The notes: generated from the letters alone by a model not told the origin. Positions 10,328 to 19,328 are shown, counted from the stretch's first letter. The stretch is 64,000 nt of DNA from Anaerolinea thermophila (GCF_020723905.1 NZ_DYHZ01000002.1:124001-188000), one strand, 5' to 3'. Numbers and translations are program-made.

Positions 10328-11269
10328 ATGGGCGTTTCGATGAACCGCAATGGAGAGGGCGCTTTGCCGTTCCGTTCTACAGCCCGATCCCAGCACACAC
10401 TTACGGTGGTGCTTTTTCTACTTCCCACTTTTGTGCTGTTTATCGTCTTTGTGGTTTATCCGGTGCTTCAGTCGTTTTATTACAGCATGTTCAACTGGAA
10501 GGGCTTTGGTCCCGCTGTGGACTTTGTCGGGCTGGATAATTTCAAACGCATCCTGACCGATAAAGCCTTCATGAAAGCGGTAGGAAACACACTGAACATC
10601 GTGGTGCTTTCCCTGTTCATCCAGTTACCCCTCTCGCTGGGACTGGCATTGATGGTGGGGCGGGACCTGCCGGGTAAGCGGTTTTTCCGCACCATTTTCT
10701 TTGTCCCCTACGTCTTTTCCGAAGTCATTACCGCCATCATGTGGATGGGGTTGTTTAACCCCGATCCTGATCGCGGTTTAATCAACGCCCTGATTGTGTT
10801 GATGGGGGGAAAACCTCAACCCTGGCTGGGCAGTCCGCAAATGGTGATGGGGTGTATTTTTGTCGTTCTCACCTGGAAGTACTTTGGCTTCCACATGTTG
10901 CTTTACATGGCTGGATTACAGAACATTCCGCGGGAAATTGAAGAAGCCGCGTTAATTGATGGTTGTTCAACCGGTCAAATGATTTCTTATGTCACCCTGC
11001 CCCTGCTGTGGGGTACGATTCGCACCTCAATTTACCTCTCGGTACTGGGGGCTCTCCAGCAGTTTGGTTTGATCTGGGTGATGACCAAAGGCGGTCCGGT
11101 TAATGCCAGTGAGGTGATGTCTACCTACATGTACCGGTACAGTTTCATTCGCTTCTGGCTGGGTTACGGCTCGGCAGTGGCAATTGTCATTCTGCTCATT
11201 TCGCTGGCGTTCTCGATTGCCTATCTGCGCCTGGTGCGTCAGCAGGATTATCTTGGCGGGGTTTCGTAG
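10328..11269 (+). CDS. Sugar ABC transporter permease, MalF/UgpA type
   Basis: A 313-residue inner-membrane permease with six predicted membrane segments and the EAA loop that contacts the ATPase (EEAALIDGCSTGQMISYVTLP). A strong AGGAGGAGG site precedes the ATG. It forms a pair with the next gene. No ATPase gene occurs in this cluster, so a shared MsmK/MalK-like ATPase encoded elsewhere is presumably used. Confidence 0.93.
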   Translation: MGVSMNRNGEGALPFRSTARSQHTLTVVLFLLPTFVLFIVFVVYPVLQSFYYSMFNWKGFGPAVDFVGLDNFKRILTDKAFMKAVGNTLNIVVLSLFIQLPLSLGLALMVGRDLPGKRFFRTIFFVPYVFSEVITAIMWMGLFNPDPDRGLINALIVLMGGKPQPWLGSPQMVMGCIFVVLTWKYFGFHMLLYMAGLQNIPREIEEAALIDGCSTGQMISYVTLPLLWGTIRTSIYLSVLGALQQFGLIWVMTKGGPVNASEVMSTYMYRYSFIRFWLGYGSAVAIVILLISLAFSIAYLRLVRQQDYLGGVS

Positions 11270-11285
11270 AAGGGAGGCAGGCAGT

Positions 11286-12143
11286 ATGAGCGCATCTTCA
11301 CGTATTCTCGGGGCATCGGGGCGCAAAACGCTCTCGCGGGCGGTACAGTATTTCCTGCTCACCTTAATGTCCATCTACATTCTGGTGCCGATTGTCATTC
11401 TCATTTTTGGCAGTTTGAAAACGCGTGGACAGATGTATTCGCACCCGTACACCCCGCCCATTCCGCCGTATTGGGACAATTACATCAAAATTCTCACATC
11501 CAGCATCTTCTGGACCATGCTGAAAAACAGCCTTATCGTCACCCTGGCAGTGACAGTGGCGGTGCTGGTGATTTGCAGTCTGGCGGCGTTTGTCTTTGCC
11601 CGGCTGGATTTTCGCGGCAAGGATCTGGCGTTTAACTTCTTCACCCTGGGGCTGATGTTCCCCATTACCATTGCCATTTTGCCGGTGTATCTGGTCATCC
11701 GGCAAATGTCGCTCACCAATTCTCTGCTGGGCATCATTCTGGTGCAGACGGCTTTCCAGTTGTCGGGAAATATCCTGATTTTGCGTAATTTCTTTGCTTC
11801 GGTGCCGTTGGAACTGCAGGACGCCGCCTACATTGACGGTTGTACGCCGTTCGATTTCTTCCGCCTGATTTTGCTCCCGCTGGCGCGCCCGGCGCTCTCG
11901 GCGGTGGCTTCGCTGACCATGGTGGTCTCGTGGAATGATCTGCTGGTGCCGCTGGTGTTGATTGACAAGGAAACCCTGTGGACGCTCCCGCTGGGAACCA
12001 TGCAGTTTCAGGGACAGTACGGCACCGATTTAGCCCTGGTGGCGGCGTTTGTCTCGCTTTCGGCGGTGCCAGCCGTCATCTTCTACATCCTTGCCGAACG
12101 GCACATCGTCTCCGGTTTGACGGCAGGCGCACTGAAAGGGTAA
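11286..12143 (+). CDS. Sugar ABC transporter permease, MalG/UgpE type
   Basis: A 285-residue partner permease with six membrane segments and an EAA loop (LQDAAYIDGCTPFDFFRLILLP). The ATG at 11286 is preferred because GGGAGGCAGG lies just before it, 16 bases after the first permease stop. An in-frame upstream extension would overlap that gene and adds a basic, non-membrane sequence. With the lipoprotein and the first permease it forms a carbohydrate importer. Confidence 0.92.
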   Translation: MSASSRILGASGRKTLSRAVQYFLLTLMSIYILVPIVILIFGSLKTRGQMYSHPYTPPIPPYWDNYIKILTSSIFWTMLKNSLIVTLAVTVAVLVICSLAAFVFARLDFRGKDLAFNFFTLGLMFPITIAILPVYLVIRQMSLTNSLLGIILVQTAFQLSGNILILRNFFASVPLELQDAAYIDGCTPFDFFRLILLPLARPALSAVASLTMVVSWNDLLVPLVLIDKETLWTLPLGTMQFQGQYGTDLALVAAFVSLSAVPAVIFYILAERHIVSGLTAGALKG

Positions 12144-12176
12144 GTGCCTCCACGTTATCTTTCGAGGAGTGGTTCC

Positions 12177-13496
12177 GTGTTCAGACAAAACGGGTATCGC
12201 CTGGTGATAATTGTGGCTTTGTTGCTTTCGGCTTGTGGAGGTGGAGCGGTGATGACGCCACAGGTCCCTTCGCCCGTGCCCACGGAGAGTCCCACATCTA
12301 CCCCCCTGCCGGTGCCTTCGCCGACTCCGCTGGTGGTGGAGTCTCCACGCTCTTTCTACACGGGGGTGTATCGTAATCTGTTCCAGGAATATCTCGGCAA
12401 GAGCGATGCCGAAGTGCAGGCGAAACTGGAATCCGCCTGGCAGCACTTCTTTTACGGCGAGGAGCATACTCAGCGGGTGTACTATCCGGTGGGTGAGGAT
12501 ATGGCTTACATCCTGGACACTGGCAACAATGATGTACGCACCGAAGGCATGTCTTACGGCATGATGATTGCCGTGCAGATGGATAAAAAAGAAGAGTTTG
12601 ACCGCCTTTGGAAGTGGACCAGGACCTACATGTACCAGTCCGACGGTCCATACCGCGGGTATTTTGCCTGGCACTGCACGCCCGAGGGCAAAAAACTGGC
12701 GGCAAATCCGGCGTCAGATGGTGAGGAATGGTTTGTCATGGCGTTGTTGTTTGCGGCAGGACGCTGGGGCAACGGCGAGGGGATTTTCAACTATCAGGAA
12801 CAGGCTCAGGAAATTCTCGATACCATGCTCCATAAAAGCGAAGAGAACAACGGGCTTGCCACCAGCATGTTCGACCCTCAGACCTATCAGGTAGTCTTTG
12901 TACCCAGTGGACGCAATGCCACCTTCACCGATCCGTCCTATCACCTGCCGGCGTATTACGAATTATGGGCGCGCTGGGCACAGCGTGACCGCGAGTTCTG
13001 GGAGAAAGCAGTACAGGCAAGTCGAGAATTTTTCCCCAGAGCCGCTCATCCCGAAACCGGTTTGATGCCCGATTACGCTCATTTTGACGGCACACCGGTG
13101 GATGATCCGGAGCACGGTGTCTTCCGTTTTGATGCCTGGCGCACCCTCTCCAACGTGGCGGTGGATTATGCCTGGTTTGGCGCCGATCCCTGGCAGGTGG
13201 AGCAATCCACGCGGGTGCTGAACTTCCTTGCTCGTGAGGGGGTGAATGCTTTTGGCAATCAGTACACGCTGGACGGTAAAGCCCTCTCCGGGGATCATTC
13301 TCCCGGGCTGGTGGCGATGGCAGCGGTGGCGGCGCTGGCAACCGACCGCGCCACCGGTGAGCCTTTTGTGCAGGCACTGTGGGATTTGCGCTTTCCCACC
13401 GGCAAGTGGCGGTATTACGACGGCATGCTCACCATGCTGGGGCTCCTGCATGTCAGCGGGCAGTTCCGCATTTATCCTCCTGGCAATCTTCCTTAA
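12177..13496 (+). CDS. Lipoprotein GH8 enzyme, reducing-end xylose-releasing exo-oligoxylanase type
   Basis: A 439-residue lipoprotein. The GTG at 12177 follows GAGGAG and gives a proper lipoprotein signal ending LLLSAC, then a Pro/Thr/Ser linker; an upstream GTG at 12144 lacks a ribosome site. The catalytic domain belongs to glycoside hydrolase family 8. The block TEGMSYGMMIAVQMDKKEEF with its catalytic Glu, plus ASDGEEWFVMALLFA and FRFDAWRTLSN, is the pattern of Rex enzymes, which remove xylose from the reducing end of xylo-oligosaccharides. It would act outside the membrane next to the importer. A strong terminator ends the cluster. It could instead be an endo-acting GH8, but the family blocks favour Rex. 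Confidence 0.85.
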   Translation: MFRQNGYRLVIIVALLLSACGGGAVMTPQVPSPVPTESPTSTPLPVPSPTPLVVESPRSFYTGVYRNLFQEYLGKSDAEVQAKLESAWQHFFYGEEHTQRVYYPVGEDMAYILDTGNNDVRTEGMSYGMMIAVQMDKKEEFDRLWKWTRTYMYQSDGPYRGYFAWHCTPEGKKLAANPASDGEEWFVMALLFAAGRWGNGEGIFNYQEQAQEILDTMLHKSEENNGLATSMFDPQTYQVVFVPSGRNATFTDPSYHLPAYYELWARWAQRDREFWEKAVQASREFFPRAAHPETGLMPDYAHFDGTPVDDPEHGVFRFDAWRTLSNVAVDYAWFGADPWQVEQSTRVLNFLAREGVNAFGNQYTLDGKALSGDHSPGLVAMAAVAALATDRATGEPFVQALWDLRFPTGKWRYYDGMLTMLGLLHVSGQFRIYPPGNLP

Positions 13497-13509
13497 GTGT
13501 TTCTCCTCC

Positions 13510-13543
13510 TGCCCCCGCCTTCTCCGGCGGGGGCAAATTTTTT
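13510..13543 (+). terminator. Intrinsic terminator ending the sugar cluster
   Basis: A perfect 10-bp stem TGCCCCCGCC/GGCGGGGGCA, 6-base loop, then AATTTTTT, 14 bases after the GH8 stop. Confidence 0.92.
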
Positions 13544-13573
13544 ATGGGATGAAATTATCATAAAAATATCAGT

Positions 13574-13602
13574 TTGCGTCCGCTAAGATCCGATATACAA
13601 TG
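13574..13602 (+). promoter_or_regulatory. Promoter of the CARF-HTH gene (probably leaderless)
   Basis: TTGCGT, 17-base spacer, TACAAT, with the ATG at 13611 only eight bases after the -10 box and no ribosome site, so transcription would begin at or next to the start codon. Confidence 0.55.
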
Positions 13603-13610
13603 AAATAGTC

Positions 13611-14534
13611 ATGAAAAGTTCTGCCTTACGGGGGGAAGTCAGAACGACGATTGCTGGACTTGGCGGAACAAACGGATCAATGAATGCCACACTCATTGCA
13701 ACATTGGGAACAGAGCCGCAGGGCGTCACCTGGATGCTGGACTGGCTGCTGGCGCGAGGCTTTGCCATTGGTGAAGTGCTTGTTCTGCACACTACCGCCA
13801 GCGTCATTGAACCTGCCCTGAACATCCTGCAAAACGAGTTTGCCGGGTCCTATCCCGGCATTCGCTATCGTGCCGAAGCCGTTCAGGGCGATGACGGTCC
13901 GATTCAGGATATCGCCTCGGAGAAGGATACCTGGGCTTTTCTGCGGGCAGTATATCGCGCCATTCGTCAGACCAAGCGCGCCGGCCGTGCGGTACATTTG
14001 AGCCTGACGGGGGGCAGAAAAACCATGGCAGTGTATGCCATGGTGGCGGCGCAGTTGCTTTTTGATGAAAACGACCGTGCCTGGCACATGATTTCTGAGG
14101 TGCACTGGTCGGGCGCCGTGCGGCGCATGCATGCCACGCCGCTGGATCGCTTTCAGGTCGTGTCGGTTCCGGTGGTGCGCTGGAGCGATGCTGCGGTGGT
14201 GCAGGTCTTGCTTGCCGAGGTGGACGATCCCTGGGAAGCCCTGCGCCGACAGCAGGAATTTACCCTGCAGGAAGTCATCCGGCGGCGGCGGGAGTTCTGG
14301 GACCATCACCTGACCCCGGCTCTGCGCGAGGTAGCGGAGTTGCTGGTGCGCGAAGGACTGGATAACGCCGAAATCGCCCGGCGGCTGCACAAAAGCGAGC
14401 ATACCATTGCCAATCAGTTAACGCGCATTTACCGGGCTTTTGAGGAATGGCGCGGCGCCCATACGGGGAAAGCGGGCGCCAGCCGCGCGGCGTTCATCGC
14501 CGAGTTTTCCTCGCTTTTTTCGGGTAGAGAATGA
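13611..14534 (+). CDS. CARF-domain protein (NE0113-like) with C-terminal LuxR-type HTH
   Basis: A 307-residue protein upstream of the type III-B genes. Residues about 24-200 are a CARF (Rossmann-like) domain related to the Cas_NE0113 family: a first strand NATLIATLGTEPQGVTWML and the ligand-loop motif SLTGGRKTM at residues 131-139. Such domains bind cyclic oligoadenylates made by Cas10. After a linker, residues about 235-280 form a LuxR/GerE-type helix-turn-helix (EVAELLVREGLDNAEIARRL, then HKSEHTIANQLTRIYRAF). No HEPN or nuclease motif is visible. It is predicted to be a second-messenger-responsive DNA-binding regulator, perhaps of the cas operon, whose first gene starts 100 bases downstream behind a palindrome. 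The ATG at 13680, just before the CARF strand, is an alternative start. It could also act as a ring nuclease or signal sink. Confidence 0.8.
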   Translation: MKSSALRGEVRTTIAGLGGTNGSMNATLIATLGTEPQGVTWMLDWLLARGFAIGEVLVLHTTASVIEPALNILQNEFAGSYPGIRYRAEAVQGDDGPIQDIASEKDTWAFLRAVYRAIRQTKRAGRAVHLSLTGGRKTMAVYAMVAAQLLFDENDRAWHMISEVHWSGAVRRMHATPLDRFQVVSVPVVRWSDAAVVQVLLAEVDDPWEALRRQQEFTLQEVIRRRREFWDHHLTPALREVAELLVREGLDNAEIARRLHKSEHTIANQLTRIYRAFEEWRGAHTGKAGASRAAFIAEFSSLFSGRE

Positions 14535-14551
14535 TAGGAAGAAATTCCTAT
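14534..14551 (+). promoter_or_regulatory. Candidate operator upstream of cmr1
   Basis: A perfect palindrome ATAGGAA-GAAA-TTCCTAT overlapping the last base of the CARF-HTH stop codon, 84 bases before cmr1. A second inverted repeat, CCCTGT-gatg-ACAGGG, follows at 14566-14581. No T-tract follows either one, so they look more like protein sites than terminators. Confidence 0.4.
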
Positions 14552-14634
14552 TGGAATGGGGAAATCCCTGTGATGACAGGGAAAGAAAAAAACTGTAACC
14601 TCGAAACCGGGTCGTTCGGAGAAAGGAGAGGATC

Positions 14635-15567
14635 ATGAGTGACTGGAAACAACAGGTCAGGGTGCAACTGGAGACGGTGACCCCACTTTTTTTGGGGGGT
14701 GCCGACCCGCGGGGCGAGCCGGAACTGCGCCCGCCGGCATTTCGTGGCGCCATGCGGTACTGGTTCCGTGCTGCCCTCGGTGGGGTGATCGGGGATAAAA
14801 ATATGGAGGGGTTGAGAAAGCTGGAGCGAGAGGTGTTTGGGGATGCAGAATACGGCTCACCCATCGCCATTCAGGTGCGGCAGAAACCTCTTGAATTTAA
14901 GGAATTTCCCATTTTGCCCCATAAAACCCCTTCAGGAAAACGTTGGGCGTTCAATCCTGGACAGCGATTCGAGGTCATCTTGCAAACCACCCGTCCTGTT
15001 GATCTCCTGGTGTGGGTGAATGCCTGCATGGCGTTCAACCTTGCCATCTGGTTGGGTGGTTTGGGGTTACGCTCCAGAAGAGGGGCAGGGAGTTTGCGGA
15101 TTGTATCGAGCACTGATCTTTCTCTGATTCCTGTTTTCCCTGATGATATAGAGAAAATTCAGAGGTTAATGAGAGTCATTATTCGCTCAGCACTGGAGAG
15201 AGGAAAATCTCTGGCACAAGCATATAGCGTTCCTGTTGCGTCTTCTCTGCCTTCTGCTCCAACCGATTTCCCATGTGCCGCACAAGGGGCAGATATTTAC
15301 TTTGTACAAGACTGGGCAAAGACCCCTCAGGACGCTCTGGCAAAAGTGATGAGCAAAATACCCAAAGCCGATTACCTGGGGGGCATTTCTCCACGCCAGG
15401 GTTCTCCTTTATGGGTAAATATCCTTTACGCTTCCCAATCCTATCACCTGCTGTTGACCGTCTTACCTTCCAGACTGGTTTCGGACAGGCACAATTACCA
15501 GAGTCTATCAAACGTGCTTCAGACTTTCGGTGGGCAAAAGATTGAAGTAAAGGGGTGGAACGTATGA
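14635..15567 (+). CDS. cmr1: Cmr1, type III-B RAMP subunit
   Basis: A 310-residue RAMP protein, the Cmr1 subunit that caps the 3' end of the Cmr complex and helps capture target RNA. The N-terminal block VRVQLETVTPLFLGGADPRGEPELRPPAFRGAMRYWFRA is diagnostic (ferredoxin-like fold, strand 1 then 'RG..R.WfRa' helix), and the glycine-rich segment GGLGLRSRRGAGS is the RAMP loop. AAAGGAGAGG precedes the ATG. It is the first gene of a co-directional block that runs through cas4. The stop overlaps the cas10 start (ATGA). Confidence 0.92.
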   Translation: MSDWKQQVRVQLETVTPLFLGGADPRGEPELRPPAFRGAMRYWFRAALGGVIGDKNMEGLRKLEREVFGDAEYGSPIAIQVRQKPLEFKEFPILPHKTPSGKRWAFNPGQRFEVILQTTRPVDLLVWVNACMAFNLAIWLGGLGLRSRRGAGSLRIVSSTDLSLIPVFPDDIEKIQRLMRVIIRSALERGKSLAQAYSVPVASSLPSAPTDFPCAAQGADIYFVQDWAKTPQDALAKVMSKIPKADYLGGISPRQGSPLWVNILYASQSYHLLLTVLPSRLVSDRHNYQSLSNVLQTFGGQKIEVKGWNV

Positions 15568-17303
15568 CTGACGCCGTGTTGATTTTCACTTTTTCGCCGG
15601 TACAGTCCTTCATTGCCGAGGCGCGGCGCAGTGAGGACCTGTTCAATGGGAGTGCTATCCTCTCGCGGCTGGCTCAAGCCGCAGGTGAGGTGCTTAAATC
15701 GGCGGGCGAACTGATTTACCCTGCCGGACTTCAGGGGAATGACGCTCCGAATGTGCTGGTTGCGCGTATCCCCGCAGAAAAGGCGCAGGAAATGGCAGAA
15801 AAGGCGCAGGATGCCCTGTTGAGCCGGTGGCAGGAGATTGCCGAAGAAGCCCGTCAGAATGCCCGTCTGGATGAAGATGACCTCTGGAAAAACATCTGGA
15901 ATCGCCAGATTAAAGAAACGCCGCCGTGGCAAATCTTCTGGGCATATGTGGAACAGACGTCAGGGTATAAGGAAGCCTACCGCCAAGCCCGCGACCTGCT
16001 GGAGCGCGCCAAACGAAGTCGTCTCTTTGCACAGAGCGAAGAAGAGGGGGAGAAAGATTCTCTGAGCGGTTCTCGCGCCGCCCTGCGCACGCAAAAAGAT
16101 TCCGCCCGCAAGTACTGGGAAGCCATGTCAAAGAAATCTCACATCTTACCTTCGCAGGTGCGCCCTGAAGGGAAGGAATTGCTCGACAGCATTGCCCTGG
16201 TCAAACGCTTCTGGGAAGGCGGGCAGCGGGAGTTTCCCTCTACCAGTACCATTGCAGCGTGGGATTTTTATCAATTGGCAAAGAAAAATGCGCCAGATGA
16301 ATTGAGAAAGTACCGGGAAGAATTGGATCGCCTGCCTCTTTACAAAGCGCGCAGGAAAGATCCAGATTTTCCCTACGATGGCGATCTGTTCTTCGAAGAA
16401 ACTCTGACCTCCCAGCGCATGAAGGACAGTTATAACGTGGAATTGGACGAGGAGACTCTTCAGAAGTTGCGGAAACTGCTTGAGGACCTTGTTCATAAAA
16501 CGGGGAAATCTCCCTCGCCGTACTACATGTTGATTCAATTTGACGGCGACGGTGTGGGCGCCAAGATTGACCGCCTGCTGGAACAGGCAGATGCCGAGGA
16601 AAAGCACCGCCGCTTCAGCCAGAACCTCGCCCGTTTTTCTGAACAGGTGCGTGAAATTGTGAAGGAAGAAACGGGTGGCTTTCTCATCTACAACGGCGGA
16701 GACGACGTGCTCTTCCTGGCTTCACGCGAGAAGGGGCTGGAACTTGCCAGCAACCTGGCAACAGCATACCGGCTTTCTGTCGGCGAAAGTCTGGGTATCC
16801 CCGCAACCGCCTCGGCAGGTGTGGTGATTGCCCATCATCTCACCCCGCTTGCCCGTGCCTTGACCCTGATGCGCGAAGCCGAAAAAAGCGCTAAAGCAGG
16901 TAAAAAAGATGATCTGGGCAATAAAGACATGGTCTGTGTGACGCTTGCCAGACGCGGCGGCGAGGCACTTTCTGCCCTCAGCCCCTGGGGAGGGGTGGAG
17001 AAATACAGCGCATGGCTTGAGGTTTTCCAGAATGACGAGGTCGCAGGCGTCTTCCCTTATGCGCTGGCGCGTGAAGCCGAAACGCTTCAGGCTTTGCAAC
17101 CCGAAGCCATGGTCAGCATGGTGGGTTATCTGTTCAACCGTCATTCGGGTGAGAAAGTCTCAAAAGAACGCAGGGAAATGTTGCTGGAGGGTTTGCTCGC
17201 CTGGTACAAAGCCATTGAGGAGAAAACGGGAAAGCCCGCACTTGGGGAAATCGCCCGCTGGCTGATCATTACCCGGTTTCTCGCTTCTGGAGGTGCAGAA
17301 TGA
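15564..17303 (+). CDS. cas10: Cas10/Cmr2, cyclase-type large subunit without HD domain
   Basis: A 579-residue type III-B large subunit, predicted to make cyclic oligoadenylates when the complex binds target RNA. The ATG at 15564 overlaps the cmr1 stop as ATGA and has AGGGGTGG in front; a GTG nine bases upstream is less likely. The sequence begins directly with the D1 palm-like domain (LIFTFSPVQSFIAEARRSEDLF), so no N-terminal HD nuclease is present. The second palm keeps the metal site DGDG near residue 327 and GGDD at residues 378-381. The region that normally holds a zinc ribbon (about residues 170-215, ending in ALVKRF) has no cysteines. The C-terminal domain is helical. It should signal but not cut ssDNA. 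Confidence 0.95.
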   Translation: MTDAVLIFTFSPVQSFIAEARRSEDLFNGSAILSRLAQAAGEVLKSAGELIYPAGLQGNDAPNVLVARIPAEKAQEMAEKAQDALLSRWQEIAEEARQNARLDEDDLWKNIWNRQIKETPPWQIFWAYVEQTSGYKEAYRQARDLLERAKRSRLFAQSEEEGEKDSLSGSRAALRTQKDSARKYWEAMSKKSHILPSQVRPEGKELLDSIALVKRFWEGGQREFPSTSTIAAWDFYQLAKKNAPDELRKYREELDRLPLYKARRKDPDFPYDGDLFFEETLTSQRMKDSYNVELDEETLQKLRKLLEDLVHKTGKSPSPYYMLIQFDGDGVGAKIDRLLEQADAEEKHRRFSQNLARFSEQVREIVKEETGGFLIYNGGDDVLFLASREKGLELASNLATAYRLSVGESLGIPATASAGVVIAHHLTPLARALTLMREAEKSAKAGKKDDLGNKDMVCVTLARRGGEALSALSPWGGVEKYSAWLEVFQNDEVAGVFPYALAREAETLQALQPEAMVSMVGYLFNRHSGEKVSKERREMLLEGLLAWYKAIEEKTGKPALGEIARWLIITRFLASGGAE

Positions 17304-18391
17304 GTATCCTGTTCATGCAAGCCGAAGATGTCTTACTGTTCCGTGATGGACGTCCCTTCAGTGCCGGCAGCGATCACGAGGCGCGCAGTCTTTTCCCGCC
17401 TCCGCCTTCGGTGATGCAGGGCATCCTTCGTTCGCATTACCTGGCGCATAAAAACATCCCGCTGGATCACTCGCCTCAGGCGGAAGCAATGATTTCTGAA
17501 CTGGTAGGCGATTCGGCAACCCCCCGGGGATTGCGTCTGCGCGGTCCATTCCTTGCCCGCCGCGAGGCAAACAGAATTATGCGCTATTTCCCCACCCCTG
17601 CAGATGCCTACCCCGGCGATCAGGATGCCCGGCAAATTGTTCCCATGAAGGTAGTGGAGAACCCCGGGAGATGCGTGTGGAAGAAGGAAACCCTGCCCTG
17701 CCTGCTGGAGAAGCCGAATGAGGTTATCACAAAAAACGCTCCGGGAGCATTCCTCAGTGAGGATGCATTGAAATCCTATCTGGAACAGGGCAGGGCTGTT
17801 ACGCCGGTCAAAGCCGCTGATCTGTTCGTCACCGAGCGGCGACTGGGCATTCAGACCGATTCTCAACGGATGTCCACCGTTGAGGGGATGCTCTACGAGG
17901 TGGAATTTGTTCGCCTGCGTGAGGATGCCGGGCTGGTTGTGGAACTGGTGGAGGGATATCCCGACTTTCCGCCTCAGGGAGTGATGCGTGCAGGCGGTGA
18001 AGGGCGCGCCTTACGCTATGTGACCCTGAAGGATGGAGAGGTTGCTCCGCTTTCGTGGGGCCACACCGGTGAACTTCCCCCGTTCTTCAAGGTGTATTTT
18101 GCCACCCCGGCGTTTTTCTCGCAGGGATGGAAACCCGCTTCGTGGGACTCTTTCTTCACCGGTAAGGTGAAACTGGAAGCCGTTGCCCTCTCACGCTATC
18201 AGACGCTGGGAGGCTTTGATTTGCTCAAAAAGGTGCAGAAGCCGGCGCGGCGTTATATCCCTGCCGGCAGTGTGTATTACTTCTCCCACACGGGAGGGGT
18301 GCAGTTGTCTCAGCAAGCCATCACCGAAGACGGAGCCGCCCTGGGTTTCGGACAGGTGATGATTGCTTCCTGGAAACCGGAATCAGCCTGA
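17300..18391 (+). CDS. cmr3: Cmr3, type III-B RAMP subunit
   Basis: A 363-residue RAMP that binds the crRNA 5' handle and pairs with Cas10 at the base of the Cmr complex. It is recognised by the start LFMQAEDVLLFRDGRPF and SLFPPPPSVMQGILRSHYL, by ALSRYQTLGGFDLLKK, and by the closing glycine-rich ALGFGQVMIASW. The ATG overlaps the cas10 stop (ATGA), showing translational coupling. Length is normal for the family. Confidence 0.92.
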   Translation: MSILFMQAEDVLLFRDGRPFSAGSDHEARSLFPPPPSVMQGILRSHYLAHKNIPLDHSPQAEAMISELVGDSATPRGLRLRGPFLARREANRIMRYFPTPADAYPGDQDARQIVPMKVVENPGRCVWKKETLPCLLEKPNEVITKNAPGAFLSEDALKSYLEQGRAVTPVKAADLFVTERRLGIQTDSQRMSTVEGMLYEVEFVRLREDAGLVVELVEGYPDFPPQGVMRAGGEGRALRYVTLKDGEVAPLSWGHTGELPPFFKVYFATPAFFSQGWKPASWDSFFTGKVKLEAVALSRYQTLGGFDLLKKVQKPARRYIPAGSVYYFSHTGGVQLSQQAITEDGAALGFGQVMIASWKPESA

Positions 18392-18418
18392 TCATTTGAT
18401 TTTTGGGAGGAAAAGACC

Positions 18419-19324
18419 ATGTTTAAAGCCAGACATTTGCTCTTCTTCTACGTCGAAACGCCCCTGCATGTGGGCGCCGGGCGTGCCAGCGCCAATGTGG
18501 ATTTGCCCATCCAGCGTGAACGGGTGACGCAGTATCCCATGGTGCAGGCTTCCAGCCTCAAAGGCGCTTTGCGGGCGGAGTACCGTCATCAATACAATCT
18601 CAAGGATGATTCCCATGAGGTGGAAGCCGTTTTTGGCAAAGCCGGAAGTAGCGGAGAAAACTGGGCGGGTGCCGTTTCTACCGGCGATGCCCGCATTTTG
18701 CTCTTTCCAGTGCGCTCACTGGCAGGCGTGTTTGCCTGGGTGACCAGTTTGCATGTCCTGGAATCTTTCCGCCGCGCAGCAGACCTGGTCGGACAACCCC
18801 TCCCGTGGACGTTACCTCAGGGTGAACCCGGTGCCGACTCCGCGTGGGTGGGCAGCAAATCGCAGGTGGTGGCACAGGGCAAGGTGGTTCTGGAAGAGTT
18901 CAGTTTCAGTGCCCAGCCCAAGGGCGAAGTGGACGCCATTGCCCGGTGGCTTGCCGCCAACGCTCTGCCTCAGGGGGAGGCTTTCCGTTACTGGCGTGAG
19001 ACTTTGCCCGGACGTCTGTGCATTTTGCCAGAGGATGCCTTCCGCGATTTCTGCCTCTATGGCACCGAGGTGCAGACGCATGTGCGCATTGACCCCGATA
19101 AGAAGACCGTTAAAGAAGGCGCACTGTGGACGGCAGAAAGTCTGCCTGCCGACAGCCTGCTCTACGCCCCGCTGATGGCAATGGATGTGCGCAACGGCAA
19201 AGACAGTCTAACAGCGCATGATGTCCTGAAACAGTTCAATTTCTTACAGGACGGACATATCCAGTTAGGTGGAGATGAAACCACCGGTCAGGGTTGGGTA
19301 GCGGTGAAAGTGTATGGAGGGTAG
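18419..19324 (+). CDS. cmr4: Cmr4, type III-B backbone RAMP and RNase subunit
   Basis: A 301-residue backbone subunit that polymerises along the crRNA and cuts target RNA every six nucleotides. It is recognised by LLFFYVETPLHVGAG at the start, the SLKGALRAEYRHQ helix, and STGDARILLFPVRSLAGVFAWVTS, the classic Cmr4 block. Asp28 in the loop ASANVDLPIQRE sits where the catalytic aspartate lies in characterised Cmr4 proteins, so RNase activity is predicted to be intact. GGGAGG precedes the ATG. Confidence 0.94.
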   Translation: MFKARHLLFFYVETPLHVGAGRASANVDLPIQRERVTQYPMVQASSLKGALRAEYRHQYNLKDDSHEVEAVFGKAGSSGENWAGAVSTGDARILLFPVRSLAGVFAWVTSLHVLESFRRAADLVGQPLPWTLPQGEPGADSAWVGSKSQVVAQGKVVLEEFSFSAQPKGEVDAIARWLAANALPQGEAFRYWRETLPGRLCILPEDAFRDFCLYGTEVQTHVRIDPDKKTVKEGALWTAESLPADSLLYAPLMAMDVRNGKDSLTAHDVLKQFNFLQDGHIQLGGDETTGQGWVAVKVYGG

Positions 19325-19328
19325 TGCC

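Noticed and set aside
14566-14581. Hairpin CCCTGT-gatg-ACAGGG as a terminator after the CARF-HTH gene
   Set aside because: It is followed by an A-rich stretch, not by T residues, on the + strand, so it is not a standard intrinsic terminator; kept only as a possible protein site.
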